Below are positions 25,868-34,461 of a stretch of 64,000 bases of DNA, in pieces; position 1 is the stretch's first letter; every line of letters begins with the position of its first letter. The notes under the pieces are model-generated. The model was not told the DNA's origin and searched no databases. It saw nothing but the letters and a program-made list of their open reading frames with translations. The stretch is from Hymenobacter ginkgonis (lineage in GTDB: Bacteria; Bacteroidota; Bacteroidia; Cytophagales; Hymenobacteraceae), in NCBI RefSeq assembly GCF_009755225.1, contig NZ_WQKZ01000003.1, positions 496,001-560,000 on the forward strand, read 5' to 3'. A program made the translations under genes and the position numbers.

Positions 25868-26986
25868 CTACGGCTCCACGATAAAGCCTGGCAGCCCAAG
25901 TTTGCTGTGCCTACCCCCCAGTTTTAGGCCGTCGTCGACGTAACCGCAGGCTTCGCCGCTCACGTTCGGTTTTTCGATGACGCCCAGGAAAGAATTGTCT
26001 TCGCGAGCCACGTAGATTTTACCGTCGGGCCCGCGCTGCAAGGCCCCAATTTTGTGGTTGGCCGAGTGGCCGACCTGCACGGCGGCCTTGGTTTTGAGGT
26101 CAAACTGCCAGACTTGAGTTTCGCTAACCTGGCTCTTGGTGCTAGTGGCCAGGCTATTACCATTGCAGGTGCCGTAAAGTTTGGTGCCATCGGGCGAGAA
26201 TTCGACGCCGTAGGCCTCGGGGTAGGGGCCAAAGCCGCGCGGGTTGCTGACTTTGCCCGTGTTGCGGTCAAAATCATACACCTCAAACTTGTTGCTTTCG
26301 CGCCAGATAGCGGTGGCTAGCTTGGTGCCATCGGGCGAAAACTTGAGCGTACCGATGGCGTTGCGGCCGGGGCCGGCGTTCATACTGCCCACGTTGCTGA
26401 GAATAGGTTTGCCGCTCGCTACGCCGTCGGCCGTGACGAGGAACGTGACGAACGCGTTGGAATTCCAGCGGTGCGCTACCACCCACACGTCGCGGCCGTT
26501 GGGGTGGCGCACGGCGGCCAGCTTCTCGGCTACCGGCGTGAGCAGTAATAGGTTAATGCGCGGCACGTCGCCGAGGCCATTGTCGCGCGTCATATCTACC
26601 ACCGAGTAGCGCAGGCCGTCGGGCCCGCCCTGGGGCGCCACCGTGAAGATGTAAAAAATATTGCCCGAGCCGGGGTCGGGCACGATGAGTGCCGACTGCG
26701 TGCTGCTGCCCGAGCCCATGAGGCGACGGCCATTGGGCATGGGCTGGTGCTGGCGGTTCCACACGGTTTGGCCGTCGGTGTAAAACAGCAGCTCACCGCG
26801 CTTAGTGGTAGCCGTAGCACAGCCCTCGTAAGTGGTCATGGCGCCGTCGAGCAGGGGGGTAGGGGCGTCGCTGGCAAAGCTGAGCCCGGCCTGCCGGCCA
26901 AAATACCACAGGTCTGTAGGCCGCTGAGCGGCAAGGGGTTGGGCAAGAAACAAGAAGGTAAATAGAGCAGAAAATAGCTGGCGCAT
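25868..26986 (-). CDS. Secreted beta-propeller protein
   Basis: 372 residues from ATG 26986 with a signal peptide (RQLFSALFTFLFLAQPLAAQ). It resembles the N-terminal propeller part of many Bacteroidetes T9SS-exported proteins: DLWYFGRQAGLSFASDAPTP, YEGCATATTKRGELLFYTDG, TVWNRQHQPMPNG, STQSALIVPDPGSGNIFYIF, GTLKFSPDGTKLATAIW, YGVEFSPDGTKLYGTC. Unlike those long proteins, it ends right after the propeller (LGLPGFIVEP) and shows no sorting domain or PKD repeats. So it is a short, possibly truncated, form that would stay in the periplasm. Function unknown. Confidence 0.8.
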   Translation of the reverse strand: MRQLFSALFTFLFLAQPLAAQRPTDLWYFGRQAGLSFASDAPTPLLDGAMTTYEGCATATTKRGELLFYTDGQTVWNRQHQPMPNGRRLMGSGSSTQSALIVPDPGSGNIFYIFTVAPQGGPDGLRYSVVDMTRDNGLGDVPRINLLLLTPVAEKLAAVRHPNGRDVWVVAHRWNSNAFVTFLVTADGVASGKPILSNVGSMNAGPGRNAIGTLKFSPDGTKLATAIWRESNKFEVYDFDRNTGKVSNPRGFGPYPEAYGVEFSPDGTKLYGTCNGNSLATSTKSQVSETQVWQFDLKTKAAVQVGHSANHKIGALQRGPDGKIYVAREDNSFLGVIEKPNVSGEACGYVDDGLKLGGRHSKLGLPGFIVEP

Positions 26987-27065
26987 CAGCAAAGAGAGAA
27001 TGGATACCAGCTGCCTTAACGAAAAAACCGCGCCAAACAGTGCACCTCACCGCGCCGCTGCGGGG

Positions 27066-27800
27066 CTACTGCGGGCAGTGGTGCGCTTCAAAATAGGCGT
27101 AGCCCAACTGCAGCCCCCGCCAAAAAGCCACGTGCGGGCTAGCAGCCCGGCGCAGCAATTCGTTCTCCGTCAGGGGGAAAGGGAAAATATGCACCCCTAT
27201 GCTACTTTGCCCCGCCGCCCGGGCCGCCACCGCCAGCAGGTACACTTCCTCAATGCCTGCGTTGGTGAGGGGTAGGCAGCCCACGGTCACGTCGGAGCCG
27301 TGCACGAAAATATCGCCGCCGGGGTCGGCCAGCCCCGTGGCCAAAATGTCGTCGTTGTTGGGGTAGTCGAGGCCCAGCGACAGGTGGTAGGCGCTGCCCG
27401 GATTAAAGCGGTCGAGGTGGTAAAAGCCTTCGGGCACCTGGCCGTCGCCAGCCCGGCGCTTGGGGCCCAGCGTGCCCGAAGTGGCCGCCAGGGGGTAGGC
27501 GTGCAGCAGCCGAAAGGCAGCGTCGCCCTGGTTGCGGGCCCACAGCTCCAGGGAGCGGTTGGTTTTTAGCAGCCGAAAAAATACCTCCAGCCGAGTGGGG
27601 TCGAGGTGCTGAGCCGCTAGCCGCGCCACCAGGGTAGGCCAGCAGCGGGCGTAGGCGGCCTGCACGCGGGCGTACCCCAATTGCTGCGTCCAAAAACCAG
27701 GTGCCGGCGCCGGTATAGTGCTGGACTGCGCCAGAGCCAGCAAAGGAAAACAAGCCAAGTAAGCAGAACAGGCAAGCAAGCGTGCCGCAGCAGAAAGCAT
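27066..27800 (-). CDS. L,D-transpeptidase family protein (YkuD/YafK-like)
   Basis: 244 residues from ATG 27800 with a signal peptide (AARLLACSAYLACFPLLALAQ). The catalytic motif is FVHGSDVTVGCLPLTN, with the His and the nucleophilic Cys in the HGx5GC arrangement of YkuD domains. PEGFYHLDRFNPGSAYHLSL matches the YafK (DpaA) branch. Enzymes of this branch form or cut 3-3 or lipoprotein links in peptidoglycan in the periplasm. It is a monocistronic gene on the minus strand. Confidence 0.88.
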   Translation of the reverse strand: MLSAAARLLACSAYLACFPLLALAQSSTIPAPAPGFWTQQLGYARVQAAYARCWPTLVARLAAQHLDPTRLEVFFRLLKTNRSLELWARNQGDAAFRLLHAYPLAATSGTLGPKRRAGDGQVPEGFYHLDRFNPGSAYHLSLGLDYPNNDDILATGLADPGGDIFVHGSDVTVGCLPLTNAGIEEVYLLAVAARAAGQSSIGVHIFPFPLTENELLRRAASPHVAFWRGLQLGYAYFEAHHCPQ

Positions 27801-27955
27801 TACTAAAGTTGGTTTTAAAAAGAAAGTTGTGGCTGCCAACGTGGGCAGCAACTAACTTAGTATAAGCTCATGAGTAAGGGCCAAGCCGCTTGGCTAATGC
27901 GCCGGCTCCTACCCCCTCAGCCAACGCCGAGCGGGCAAGCTGCGTCTCTAGCTGC

Positions 27956-28630
27956 ATGAACCCTGCTGCTCTCCTCAATTTTCTGCAAGACCTGGCTCGC
28001 CACAACGAGCGCGACTGGTTTCAGGCGCACAAGGCCACCTACGACCAACTTCGCCTCGATTTTGAGCAAGACGTGGCCTACTGGCTGCGCGAACTGGCCC
28101 AAGACGAGCCTGCTCTGGCCGGCCTCGACCCTAAAAAGTGCAGCTTTCGCATTTACCGCGACGTGCGGTTTTCGAAGGTGAAAGTGCCTTATAAGACGCA
28201 TTTTTCGGCCTACTTCGCCGCGGGTGGCAAGCACGGCACCGCGCCGGGCCGCTACGTGCAAATAGGGCCCAATGGCCAAACGCTGGTGGCCGGTGGCCTC
28301 TACGAGCCGACAAAAGAACAGCTAGCCGCCGTGCGCCAGGAAATTGATTACCAAGCCGAAGGCTTGCAGCAACTGCTAGCCGTAGCGCCTACCCCCCAGC
28401 TTTTCCCGCAAGGAATGGTGGGCGAGCAGCTCAAGAAAATGCCGCCCGGCTACGACGCCACTCACCCCGAGGCAGCGTGGCTACGCCACAAAAGCTACTT
28501 GCTCAGCCACGCCCTGCCCGACGCCGATGTGCGCCGCCTGCAACCGGCCGAGTTTCGGGCGCACGTGCTGGCGGCGCTCCGGGCACTAGGGCCATTCTGC
28601 GAGTGGCTGCGTGAAGCCAGCGCCGGTTGA
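27956..28630 (+). CDS. DUF2461 (TIGR02453) family protein
   Basis: 224 residues from ATG 27956. The family is recognised by LLNFLQDLARHNERDWFQAH, FRIYRDVRFSKVKVPYKTHF, GRYVQIGPNGQTLVAGGLYE and the late LPPGYDATHPEAAWLRHKSY-like stretch. It is widespread in bacteria and fungi, but its function is not established. No signal peptide. A 298-bp gap with no gene follows. Confidence 0.9.
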   Translation: MNPAALLNFLQDLARHNERDWFQAHKATYDQLRLDFEQDVAYWLRELAQDEPALAGLDPKKCSFRIYRDVRFSKVKVPYKTHFSAYFAAGGKHGTAPGRYVQIGPNGQTLVAGGLYEPTKEQLAAVRQEIDYQAEGLQQLLAVAPTPQLFPQGMVGEQLKKMPPGYDATHPEAAWLRHKSYLLSHALPDADVRRLQPAEFRAHVLAALRALGPFCEWLREASAG

Positions 28631-28928
28631 TGCAGCGCGGGGCGCGGGCGCGCCTTCTGGCCAAGTTCTATCTTTGGCGATGCTACGCGGCGTGTGTACC
28701 AGCCCTGAAACGCTGAGTCTTGAGCCAGATGTTGATGATATGCAACTTATGTAACGTGTACAAGATATGACACTTACTAAAAAGCTTTCGATGGCTATCT
28801 CCTCGCTTTGCGCGCTACCCTTACCTTACAGCCTTACCCATACGTGGTTTTGCAAAACCAGCCTTGCCCCCAACCACCAGTAGATAGGGCCGGGGCGGGG
28901 CCACTGCGGAAAACCGATACTTTAGTTC
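28631..28928. other. Intergenic region upstream of the GH97 gene
   Basis: About 300 bases with no credible gene. An AT-richer patch around 28720-28800 probably contains the GH97 promoter, but no consensus pair could be assigned. Confidence 0.4.
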
Positions 28929-31040
28929 ATGAGAAAACACCTGTTTGTATTATTGCTGGCGGCTGCCCACCCGGCCGCCGCGCTGCCTACCCCCCCTTTG
29001 TCGGCCAGCCTAGCCAAGGTGAAGCTGACGTTCGCGCTCGGCGCCGATGGGCGCCCCACCTACGCCGTGGCCTATGGCAATCGGGTGGTTGTCAATACTT
29101 CGCGCTTGGGCGTAGCGCTGCAAGGCGGCTCGGGGTTTGATGGCCCGTTGGTGCTGGCGGGCAGCGATGTAAAAGACGTGGACGAAACCTGGCAGCCCGC
29201 GTGGGGCGAGGTCAAAAACATCCGCAACCACTACCAGCAGCTGACGGTGCACCTGCGCCAGCCGGCCGCGCCCGGCCGCCGGCTCGACGTAGTGTTCCGG
29301 GTATTTGCCGATGGGGTAGGGTTTCGCTACGAATTCCCGCGGCAGCTGGCCCTGGGCAATTTTGTGGTTAGCGACGAGCTAACGGAGTTTGCTTTACCTG
29401 CTGACCACCAGGCGTTTTGGATACCCGGCGACTACGACTCGAACGAGTACCTCTACACGCACTCGCGCCTGAGTGCCGTCGATAGCGCGCCGCAAGTCAA
29501 GGCTTCAACAGAGATTGCTGTGCGCGATGCCCCCGATGCGCAGGCTGTGGCTACGCCACTCATGCTCAAGGCCGATAATGGACTTTACGTCAATATTCAC
29601 GAGGCGGCGCAGGTCAACTACCCGGCCATGCAGCTGCACGTGGATGGCGCCAGCCACCGCCTCACGGCGCGCCTCGTGCCCGATGCAGTAGGGAATAAGG
29701 CGTTTTTGCACGCGCCCAGCCGCACGCCCTGGCGCACGATTATCGTGAGCGATAAGGCGCCCGATATTTTGGCTTCTAAGTTGATTCTCAACCTCAACGA
29801 GCCCAGCAAAATTGCCGACCCCAGTTGGATAAAGCCCATGAAATTTGTGGGGGTGTGGTGGGAAATGCAGGTGGGTAAATCCGACTGGAAGTACGCCGAG
29901 AGCGCCGATACGCTCGACGCCCGCGGCCAGCTCATTCCTACCGGCCGCCACGGCGCCAACACCGCCAACGTGAAGCGCTACATCGACTTTGCGGCCCAGC
30001 ACGGCATTGCAGGCGTACTGGTAGAAGGCTGGAATGTGGGCTGGGAAGACTGGTTTGGCAACTGGAAGGAGAACGTGTTCGACTTCGTAACGCCCTACCC
30101 CGACTTCAACGTGCAGCAAATCAGTGATTATGCCAAAAGCAAAGGCGTGAAAATGCTCATGCACAATGAAACCTCGGGCGCGGCCACCAACTACGAGCAG
30201 CACCTCGATACGGCCTACCAGTTCATGAACAAGTACGGCTACCCGGCCGTGAAAACCGGTTACGTGGGCCGCATCATCCCGCGCGGCGAGCACCACGACG
30301 GCCAGTGGATGAGCAACCACTACGTACGCGTGGCCGAGATGGCCGCCAAGCACCACGTGGCGGTCGATATGCACGAGTCGGTGCGCCCTACGGGCCTCAG
30401 CCGCACCTATCCCAACTGGATGGCCAGCGAGGCCGGCCGCGGCAACGAATACAACGCGTTTAGCGTCGGCAGTCCGCCCGAGCACGAAACGATTATGCCC
30501 TTCACCCGCTTTATGGGTGGGCCGATGGACTACACGCCGGGTATTTTTAAGCTCAAAAACTACGAGCCTACTGGCAAGCGCCAAGTGCACACCACGTTAG
30601 CCAAGCAGCTGGCTTTGTACGTAACGCTGTATTCGCCGCTGCAAATGGCTGCCGACCTGCCCGAAAACTACAACGAGCACCTCGACGCGTTCCAGTTTAT
30701 CGAAGACGTGCCCGTGGATTGGGACGATACGCGCATCCTCGCGGCTGAGCCCGGCGACTACCTCACCACGGTGCGCAAAGCCAAGGGCAAAAACGAGTGG
30801 TACCTGGGCAGCATTACCGACGAAAACGCCCGCGCGCAGCCCGTGAAGCTCGATTTCCTACCCCCCGGCCAGCGGTTCGAGGCCACGGTTTATGCCGATG
30901 GCAAAGACGCCGACTGGCAGAAAAACCCCGCTAGCTACCAGATTACCAAGCAAGTCGTGACCAGCAAGTCGGCCCTCACACTACAGCTGGCACCGGGCGG
31001 CGGCGCGGCCGTGAGCTTCAGGCCCTTGCCAGCCAAATAG
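28929..31040 (+). CDS. Glycoside hydrolase family 97 (SusB-like alpha-glucosidase)
   Basis: 703 residues with a signal peptide (RKHLFVLLLAAAHPAAA). N-terminal beta-sandwich (LTFALGADGRPTYAVAYGNR; VFRVFADGVGFRYEFP), central TIM barrel (FVGVWWEMQVGKSDWKYAES, GVLVEGWNVGWEDWFGNWKE, VKTGYVGRIIPRGEHHDGQW, VDMHESVRPTGLSRTYPNWM, EAGRGNEYNAFS, FMGGPMDYTPGIF) and a C-terminal strand domain. The HESVRPTG and E-x-GRGNEYNA segments match the glutamate-bearing regions of inverting SusB. The family releases glucose from alpha-glucans, usually in the periplasm and calcium-dependent. No SusC/SusD pair is next to it. Confidence 0.92.
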   Translation: MRKHLFVLLLAAAHPAAALPTPPLSASLAKVKLTFALGADGRPTYAVAYGNRVVVNTSRLGVALQGGSGFDGPLVLAGSDVKDVDETWQPAWGEVKNIRNHYQQLTVHLRQPAAPGRRLDVVFRVFADGVGFRYEFPRQLALGNFVVSDELTEFALPADHQAFWIPGDYDSNEYLYTHSRLSAVDSAPQVKASTEIAVRDAPDAQAVATPLMLKADNGLYVNIHEAAQVNYPAMQLHVDGASHRLTARLVPDAVGNKAFLHAPSRTPWRTIIVSDKAPDILASKLILNLNEPSKIADPSWIKPMKFVGVWWEMQVGKSDWKYAESADTLDARGQLIPTGRHGANTANVKRYIDFAAQHGIAGVLVEGWNVGWEDWFGNWKENVFDFVTPYPDFNVQQISDYAKSKGVKMLMHNETSGAATNYEQHLDTAYQFMNKYGYPAVKTGYVGRIIPRGEHHDGQWMSNHYVRVAEMAAKHHVAVDMHESVRPTGLSRTYPNWMASEAGRGNEYNAFSVGSPPEHETIMPFTRFMGGPMDYTPGIFKLKNYEPTGKRQVHTTLAKQLALYVTLYSPLQMAADLPENYNEHLDAFQFIEDVPVDWDDTRILAAEPGDYLTTVRKAKGKNEWYLGSITDENARAQPVKLDFLPPGQRFEATVYADGKDADWQKNPASYQITKQVVTSKSALTLQLAPGGGAAVSFRPLPAK

Positions 31041-31114
31041 CTACCCGATTGATTAGGGTGTGTGGACAGCGAGCAAGAAATCCTCCTTTTTAGCCCGTCC
31101 TGTGCCCCACGCAA

Positions 31115-31182
31115 CCTAGCCCAAAACGCACAAGCGGCTGCCAGCTATATAGCTGGCAGCCGCTTGTGCGTTTTGGGCTAGG
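31115..31182. terminator. Perfect 68-nt palindrome between convergent genes
   Basis: Positions 31115-31148 and 31149-31182 are exact reverse complements (34-bp arms, no spacer, centre CTATATAG). It holds CCCAAAACGCACAAGCGG on one arm and its complement on the other. It lies between the GH97 gene (plus strand) and the DUF6702 gene (minus strand) and should stop transcription from both directions. Confidence 0.8.
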
Positions 31183-31195
31183 TACTAGGTACCAG

Positions 31196-31702
31196 CTAGA
31201 AATTTAGCACTTCCTCCTCATGGCCGTTGCGCAGCAGCACACTGGTTTTCTTGCCATTGCCTTCGGCATTCACGATGTTCATCTGGTCTGAGAATAGCTC
31301 CAATAGCATGCTTTGGTTGAGGAGCAATTCCTTGGTGGGATGGGGTAGGGGCACCTTGGCGTAGAGCCAATAGGCATCCTTTTCGGGCTGCAAGCCCAGA
31401 AATTGCACTTCAAGCGGGAGACGCGGTTGGCGCGGGGCGGCGGGCAAACTCAGCTTGAGGTGCTGGTGCAGATACAGCTCAGCCAGGGGTAGGGTGCTCA
31501 TCTCGCGCAGGTTTACGGCCTTCGGCCGGCCCTGCGAAAGGGCGCGCTCAAAGTCATCGGTAAATACTTTGAGCGCCAGCTCTACCTGCTGCTTTTGCGG
31601 GTTGAGCTTGAGTTCCAGAATGCTGGAATGGTAGGCGTGGCGGCTGCCAGCCAGCGCTGGCACCCCCAAAAGCAGCAAAAGCAGGAAGGCAGAACGACGC
31701 AT
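31196..31702 (-). CDS. DUF6702 family secreted protein
   Basis: 168 residues with a signal peptide (RRSAFLLLLLLGVPALAGSR). HAYHSSILELKLNPQKQQVE, ALKVFTDDFERALSQ, YLHQHLKLSL, FLGLQPEKDAYWLYAKVPLP and NQSMLLELFSDQMNIVNAE are the family's features. Its function is unknown; it may be a small periplasmic or outer-membrane-attached beta protein. It starts 12 bp after rseP ends on the same strand, so the pair is probably one operon. Confidence 0.87.
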   Translation of the reverse strand: MRRSAFLLLLLLGVPALAGSRHAYHSSILELKLNPQKQQVELALKVFTDDFERALSQGRPKAVNLREMSTLPLAELYLHQHLKLSLPAAPRQPRLPLEVQFLGLQPEKDAYWLYAKVPLPHPTKELLLNQSMLLELFSDQMNIVNAEGNGKKTSVLLRNGHEEEVLNF

Positions 31703-31714
31703 GAGCTTGGCCGC

Positions 31715-33040
31715 TTACAGGAATTTCATGACTTGCTTCACCACAATGACGTAGAACATCAGGGCCAGAATCAGCACCGTGCCCACGCGCTGGGCGTTTT
31801 CCAGAAATTTATCGGAGGGCTTGCGACGCAGAATCATCTCGTAGAGCAGAAACAGCACGTGGCCGCCGTCGAGGGCCGGAATGGGCAGCAGGTTCATGAA
31901 AGCCAGCACCATGCTCAGCCCGCCTACCAAGCCCCAGAAGTGCGGCCAGTTCCACTGCCCGCCAAACTGCTGGGCAATCTCGACTGGTCCGCCGAGGCTT
32001 TCTGAAGCCGAAGCCTCGCGCTTGATAATCTTGCCAATGGCTTTGGCTTGCAATGTAATAACGCCAAAGGCGTGGCTCACGCCCTGCGGCACCGACTCGG
32101 CCAGCGAGTAGTGGCGGGTGCTGAAGTGTAGCTCGGCTTCGGGGCGCACCCCAATTTTGCCCATCTCGCTCACAGCTACGGGCAGGGTTAGGGTTTGGCC
32201 GGCGCGCTGCACCGTCATGGGCACCTTCTGGCCTTTGTAGCGGGGTAGGGTGCTCAGCAGCTCGTCGTAGTAGCGCACGGGCGTGCCGCCGATTTGGGTG
32301 ATGCGGTCGCCTACTTTAATGCCGGCTTGCGCGGCGGGCATACCCGCCACCACTTCTTTGAGGGTGAAGGGCTGGCGCGGCTCCACAAACAGGCTGTCGC
32401 CCTGCTTGCCCATCTTGTCCATAAAGTTGGTAGGCACTTTCAGGTCGAGCAGTTGGCCGTTGCGCTCCACTGTATAGTAGCTGTTCGAGCCCAATACCAC
32501 ATTAGGGTCATACACGTCGTTGAACTCGGTGAATGGCCGGCCGTTGATTTTCACAATCTGGTCGCCGTTGCGAAAGCCAATTTGGCGGCCCAAGCCATTG
32601 GCTACCACGCCGTAGCGCGCTTCCGAAGCTGGCAGGTAGCTCTCGCCCAGCTTGTAGGTGAGGGCCGTGAAGATGATGATACCCGTGATGATGTTCATCA
32701 GAATGCCGCCCAGCATTACCAGCAGGCGCTGCCAGGCTGGCTTGGCCCGAAACTCGTCGGGCTGCGGCGGGCCGGCCAGGGCGTCGGCGTCCTGCGTCTC
32801 ATCCACCATGCCGTGAATGGCTACGTAGCCCCCCAGCGGAAACCAGCCAATGCCATACTCGGTTTCGCCCACTGTTTTCTTCAGCAAGCTGAAGTTGAGA
32901 ACGTTGGGTAGGGGAAAGAGAAAGTCAAAGAAGATGTAAAACTTGGTGACTTTGATTTTAAACAGCTTGGCGAAGAAGAAGTGTCCGAATTCGTGCAAGC
33001 CAACCAACAGCGATAATCCCAGCACGAGCTGGGCAATCAT
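31715..33040 (-). CDS. rseP: RIP metalloprotease RseP (site-2 protease)
   Basis: 441 residues from ATG 33040 (IAQLVLGLSLLVGLHEFGHF). The zinc motif HEFGH lies in the first membrane segment and the second half of the active site in NLLPIPALDGGHVLF near the C-terminus. Two PDZ-like domains lie between (GRQIGFRNGDQIVKINGRPF; AAQAGIKVGDRITQIGGTPV). RseP cuts membrane segments of anti-sigma factors and clears signal peptides. The membrane-bound anti-sigma encoded at 12978 is a plausible substrate, but this is inference. Upstream in the same direction is dxr; in many bacteria dxr and rseP are adjacent. Confidence 0.94.
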   Translation of the reverse strand: MIAQLVLGLSLLVGLHEFGHFFFAKLFKIKVTKFYIFFDFLFPLPNVLNFSLLKKTVGETEYGIGWFPLGGYVAIHGMVDETQDADALAGPPQPDEFRAKPAWQRLLVMLGGILMNIITGIIIFTALTYKLGESYLPASEARYGVVANGLGRQIGFRNGDQIVKINGRPFTEFNDVYDPNVVLGSNSYYTVERNGQLLDLKVPTNFMDKMGKQGDSLFVEPRQPFTLKEVVAGMPAAQAGIKVGDRITQIGGTPVRYYDELLSTLPRYKGQKVPMTVQRAGQTLTLPVAVSEMGKIGVRPEAELHFSTRHYSLAESVPQGVSHAFGVITLQAKAIGKIIKREASASESLGGPVEIAQQFGGQWNWPHFWGLVGGLSMVLAFMNLLPIPALDGGHVLFLLYEMILRRKPSDKFLENAQRVGTVLILALMFYVIVVKQVMKFL

Positions 33041-33144
33041 AATGAGAATTTCCAACGGGAAGAAGAATTTTAACGAAAGAATACTGGGCGCCACCTGCCA
33101 CGGCGATTGCCGCACGGTACTCGCTAGGGTAAAAAGAGTTACTA

Positions 33145-34305
33145 TCAGAGCAATTCAGCCGTTACCCGCCGAGCTTCGGCATCCGTAGCAGCGTAGTCGG
33201 CTAGAGTTGGCGCTGCAAGATACGGCACCCTTTCCAGGCACTCGGCTACCACGTCGGCCATACCCAAAAAGCTGACCTGGTCTTGCAAAAAGGCGGCCAC
33301 TGCTACCTCATTGGCCGCGTTGAGGGTGCAAGGCGCTGTGCCGCCCGCTCGCATGGCCGCGTAGGCCAGCGGCAGGTGCCGAAAGGTAGCCAGGTCGGGG
33401 GCTTCGAAGGTGAGGGTGGGGTAGGCTAAGAACGAAAAACGCGGAAAATCATTCCGTAGCCGCGCCGGATACCCCAGGGCGTACTGAATGGGCAGTTTCA
33501 TATCGGGCAGGCCCAACTGCGCCTTCAGCGAGCCATCAGCGAATTGTACCAGCGAGTGCACGATGCTCTGCGGGTGCACTATTACCTCTACCTGGTCGTT
33601 GGTGAGGTTGAACAGCCACTTGGCCTCAATCACTTCTAGGCCCTTGTTCATGAGCGTAGCCGAGTCGATGGTGATTTTAGCGCCCATCGTCCAGTTGGGA
33701 TGTTTCAGCGCCTGGGCTTTGGTTATAGCGGCCAAGTCGGCGGCCGAGCGCCCCCGAAACGGCCCGCCTGAAGCCGTCAGAATTACTTTCTCGATGGGAT
33801 TCTGCTCTTCGCCCGCCAAGCACTGAAAAATAGCCGAATGCTCCGAATCGACGGGAAGCAGCCGTACGCGGTGCTGCTGCACCAAGGCAGTGATAAGCTC
33901 GCCAGCTACTACCAGCGTCTCCTTATTAGCCAGCGCAATATCCTTGCCGGCCCGAATGGCCGCCACGGTGGGGGGTAGGCCGGCGTAGCCTACTAGGGCC
34001 GTGAGCACCATGTCGATTTCGGGGCGCTGCACCACTTCGGTGAGGGCTGCGGCCCCGGCCAGCACCTGCGTTTCGGGCTGGTGGGCGAGAGCTGCTTTTA
34101 CTTCGGCATAAAACTCGTCGTTGATAACCACGGCCGCCGGCCGAAACTCTTGGGCCTGCTGCACCAGCAATTGCCACTGCCGCCCAGCCGTGAGCACGGC
34201 TACCCGAAACCGGCCCTGCTGCTCGCGCACCACCTCGAGTGCCTGCGTACCAATCGAGCCTGTAGAGCCCAGCAGCGCCAGGGTTTTTTGAGAAAAAGAA
34301 TCCAC
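33145..34305 (-). CDS. dxr: 1-deoxy-D-xylulose 5-phosphate reductoisomerase
   Basis: 386 residues from a GTG start at 34305. N-terminal NADPH loop LALLGSTGSIGTQALEVV, then LANKETLVVAGELI, VDSEHSAIFQCLAGE, ILTASGGPFRGRSAADLAAI, HPNWTMGAKITIDSATLMNK and VHPQSIVHSLVQFADGS, all diagnostic. It converts DXP to methylerythritol 4-phosphate, the first committed step of the MEP isoprenoid pathway, in the cytoplasm. It is followed by rseP 104 bp downstream. A TACCTTTG box (34334-34341, minus strand) is a candidate -7 element. Confidence 0.96.
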   Translation of the reverse strand: MDSFSQKTLALLGSTGSIGTQALEVVREQQGRFRVAVLTAGRQWQLLVQQAQEFRPAAVVINDEFYAEVKAALAHQPETQVLAGAAALTEVVQRPEIDMVLTALVGYAGLPPTVAAIRAGKDIALANKETLVVAGELITALVQQHRVRLLPVDSEHSAIFQCLAGEEQNPIEKVILTASGGPFRGRSAADLAAITKAQALKHPNWTMGAKITIDSATLMNKGLEVIEAKWLFNLTNDQVEVIVHPQSIVHSLVQFADGSLKAQLGLPDMKLPIQYALGYPARLRNDFPRFSFLAYPTLTFEAPDLATFRHLPLAYAAMRAGGTAPCTLNAANEVAVAAFLQDQVSFLGMADVVAECLERVPYLAAPTLADYAATDAEARRVTAELL

Positions 34306-34333
34306 TAGTGAGATAGCGTAGGAAATAGGACCC

Positions 34334-34341
34334 CAAAGGTA
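34334..34341 (-). promoter_or_regulatory. Possible -7 element for dxr
   Basis: Minus-strand TACCTTTG matches TAnnTTTG and would give a start near 34327, leaving a leader of about 20 nt before the GTG. A convincing -33 element was not seen. Confidence 0.35.
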
Positions 34342-34461
34342 GGGGCTACCCCGCCGGTGAAGTCGTGGGCTAGCTGGGCCATATCTATTCGGCCGTGGCT
34401 GCCGTAGAGGGAGGGCGTATCCGAGGCCGCACGTTCAGCCTCAAAATTCTCGTTCCTACAT

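Noticed and set aside
29505..30590. 361-codon open frame on the minus strand inside the GH97 gene
   Set aside because: It lies wholly antisense to a well-supported glycoside hydrolase and is His/Val/Ala-rich, as expected for the mirror of GC-rich codons; no domain was recognised.
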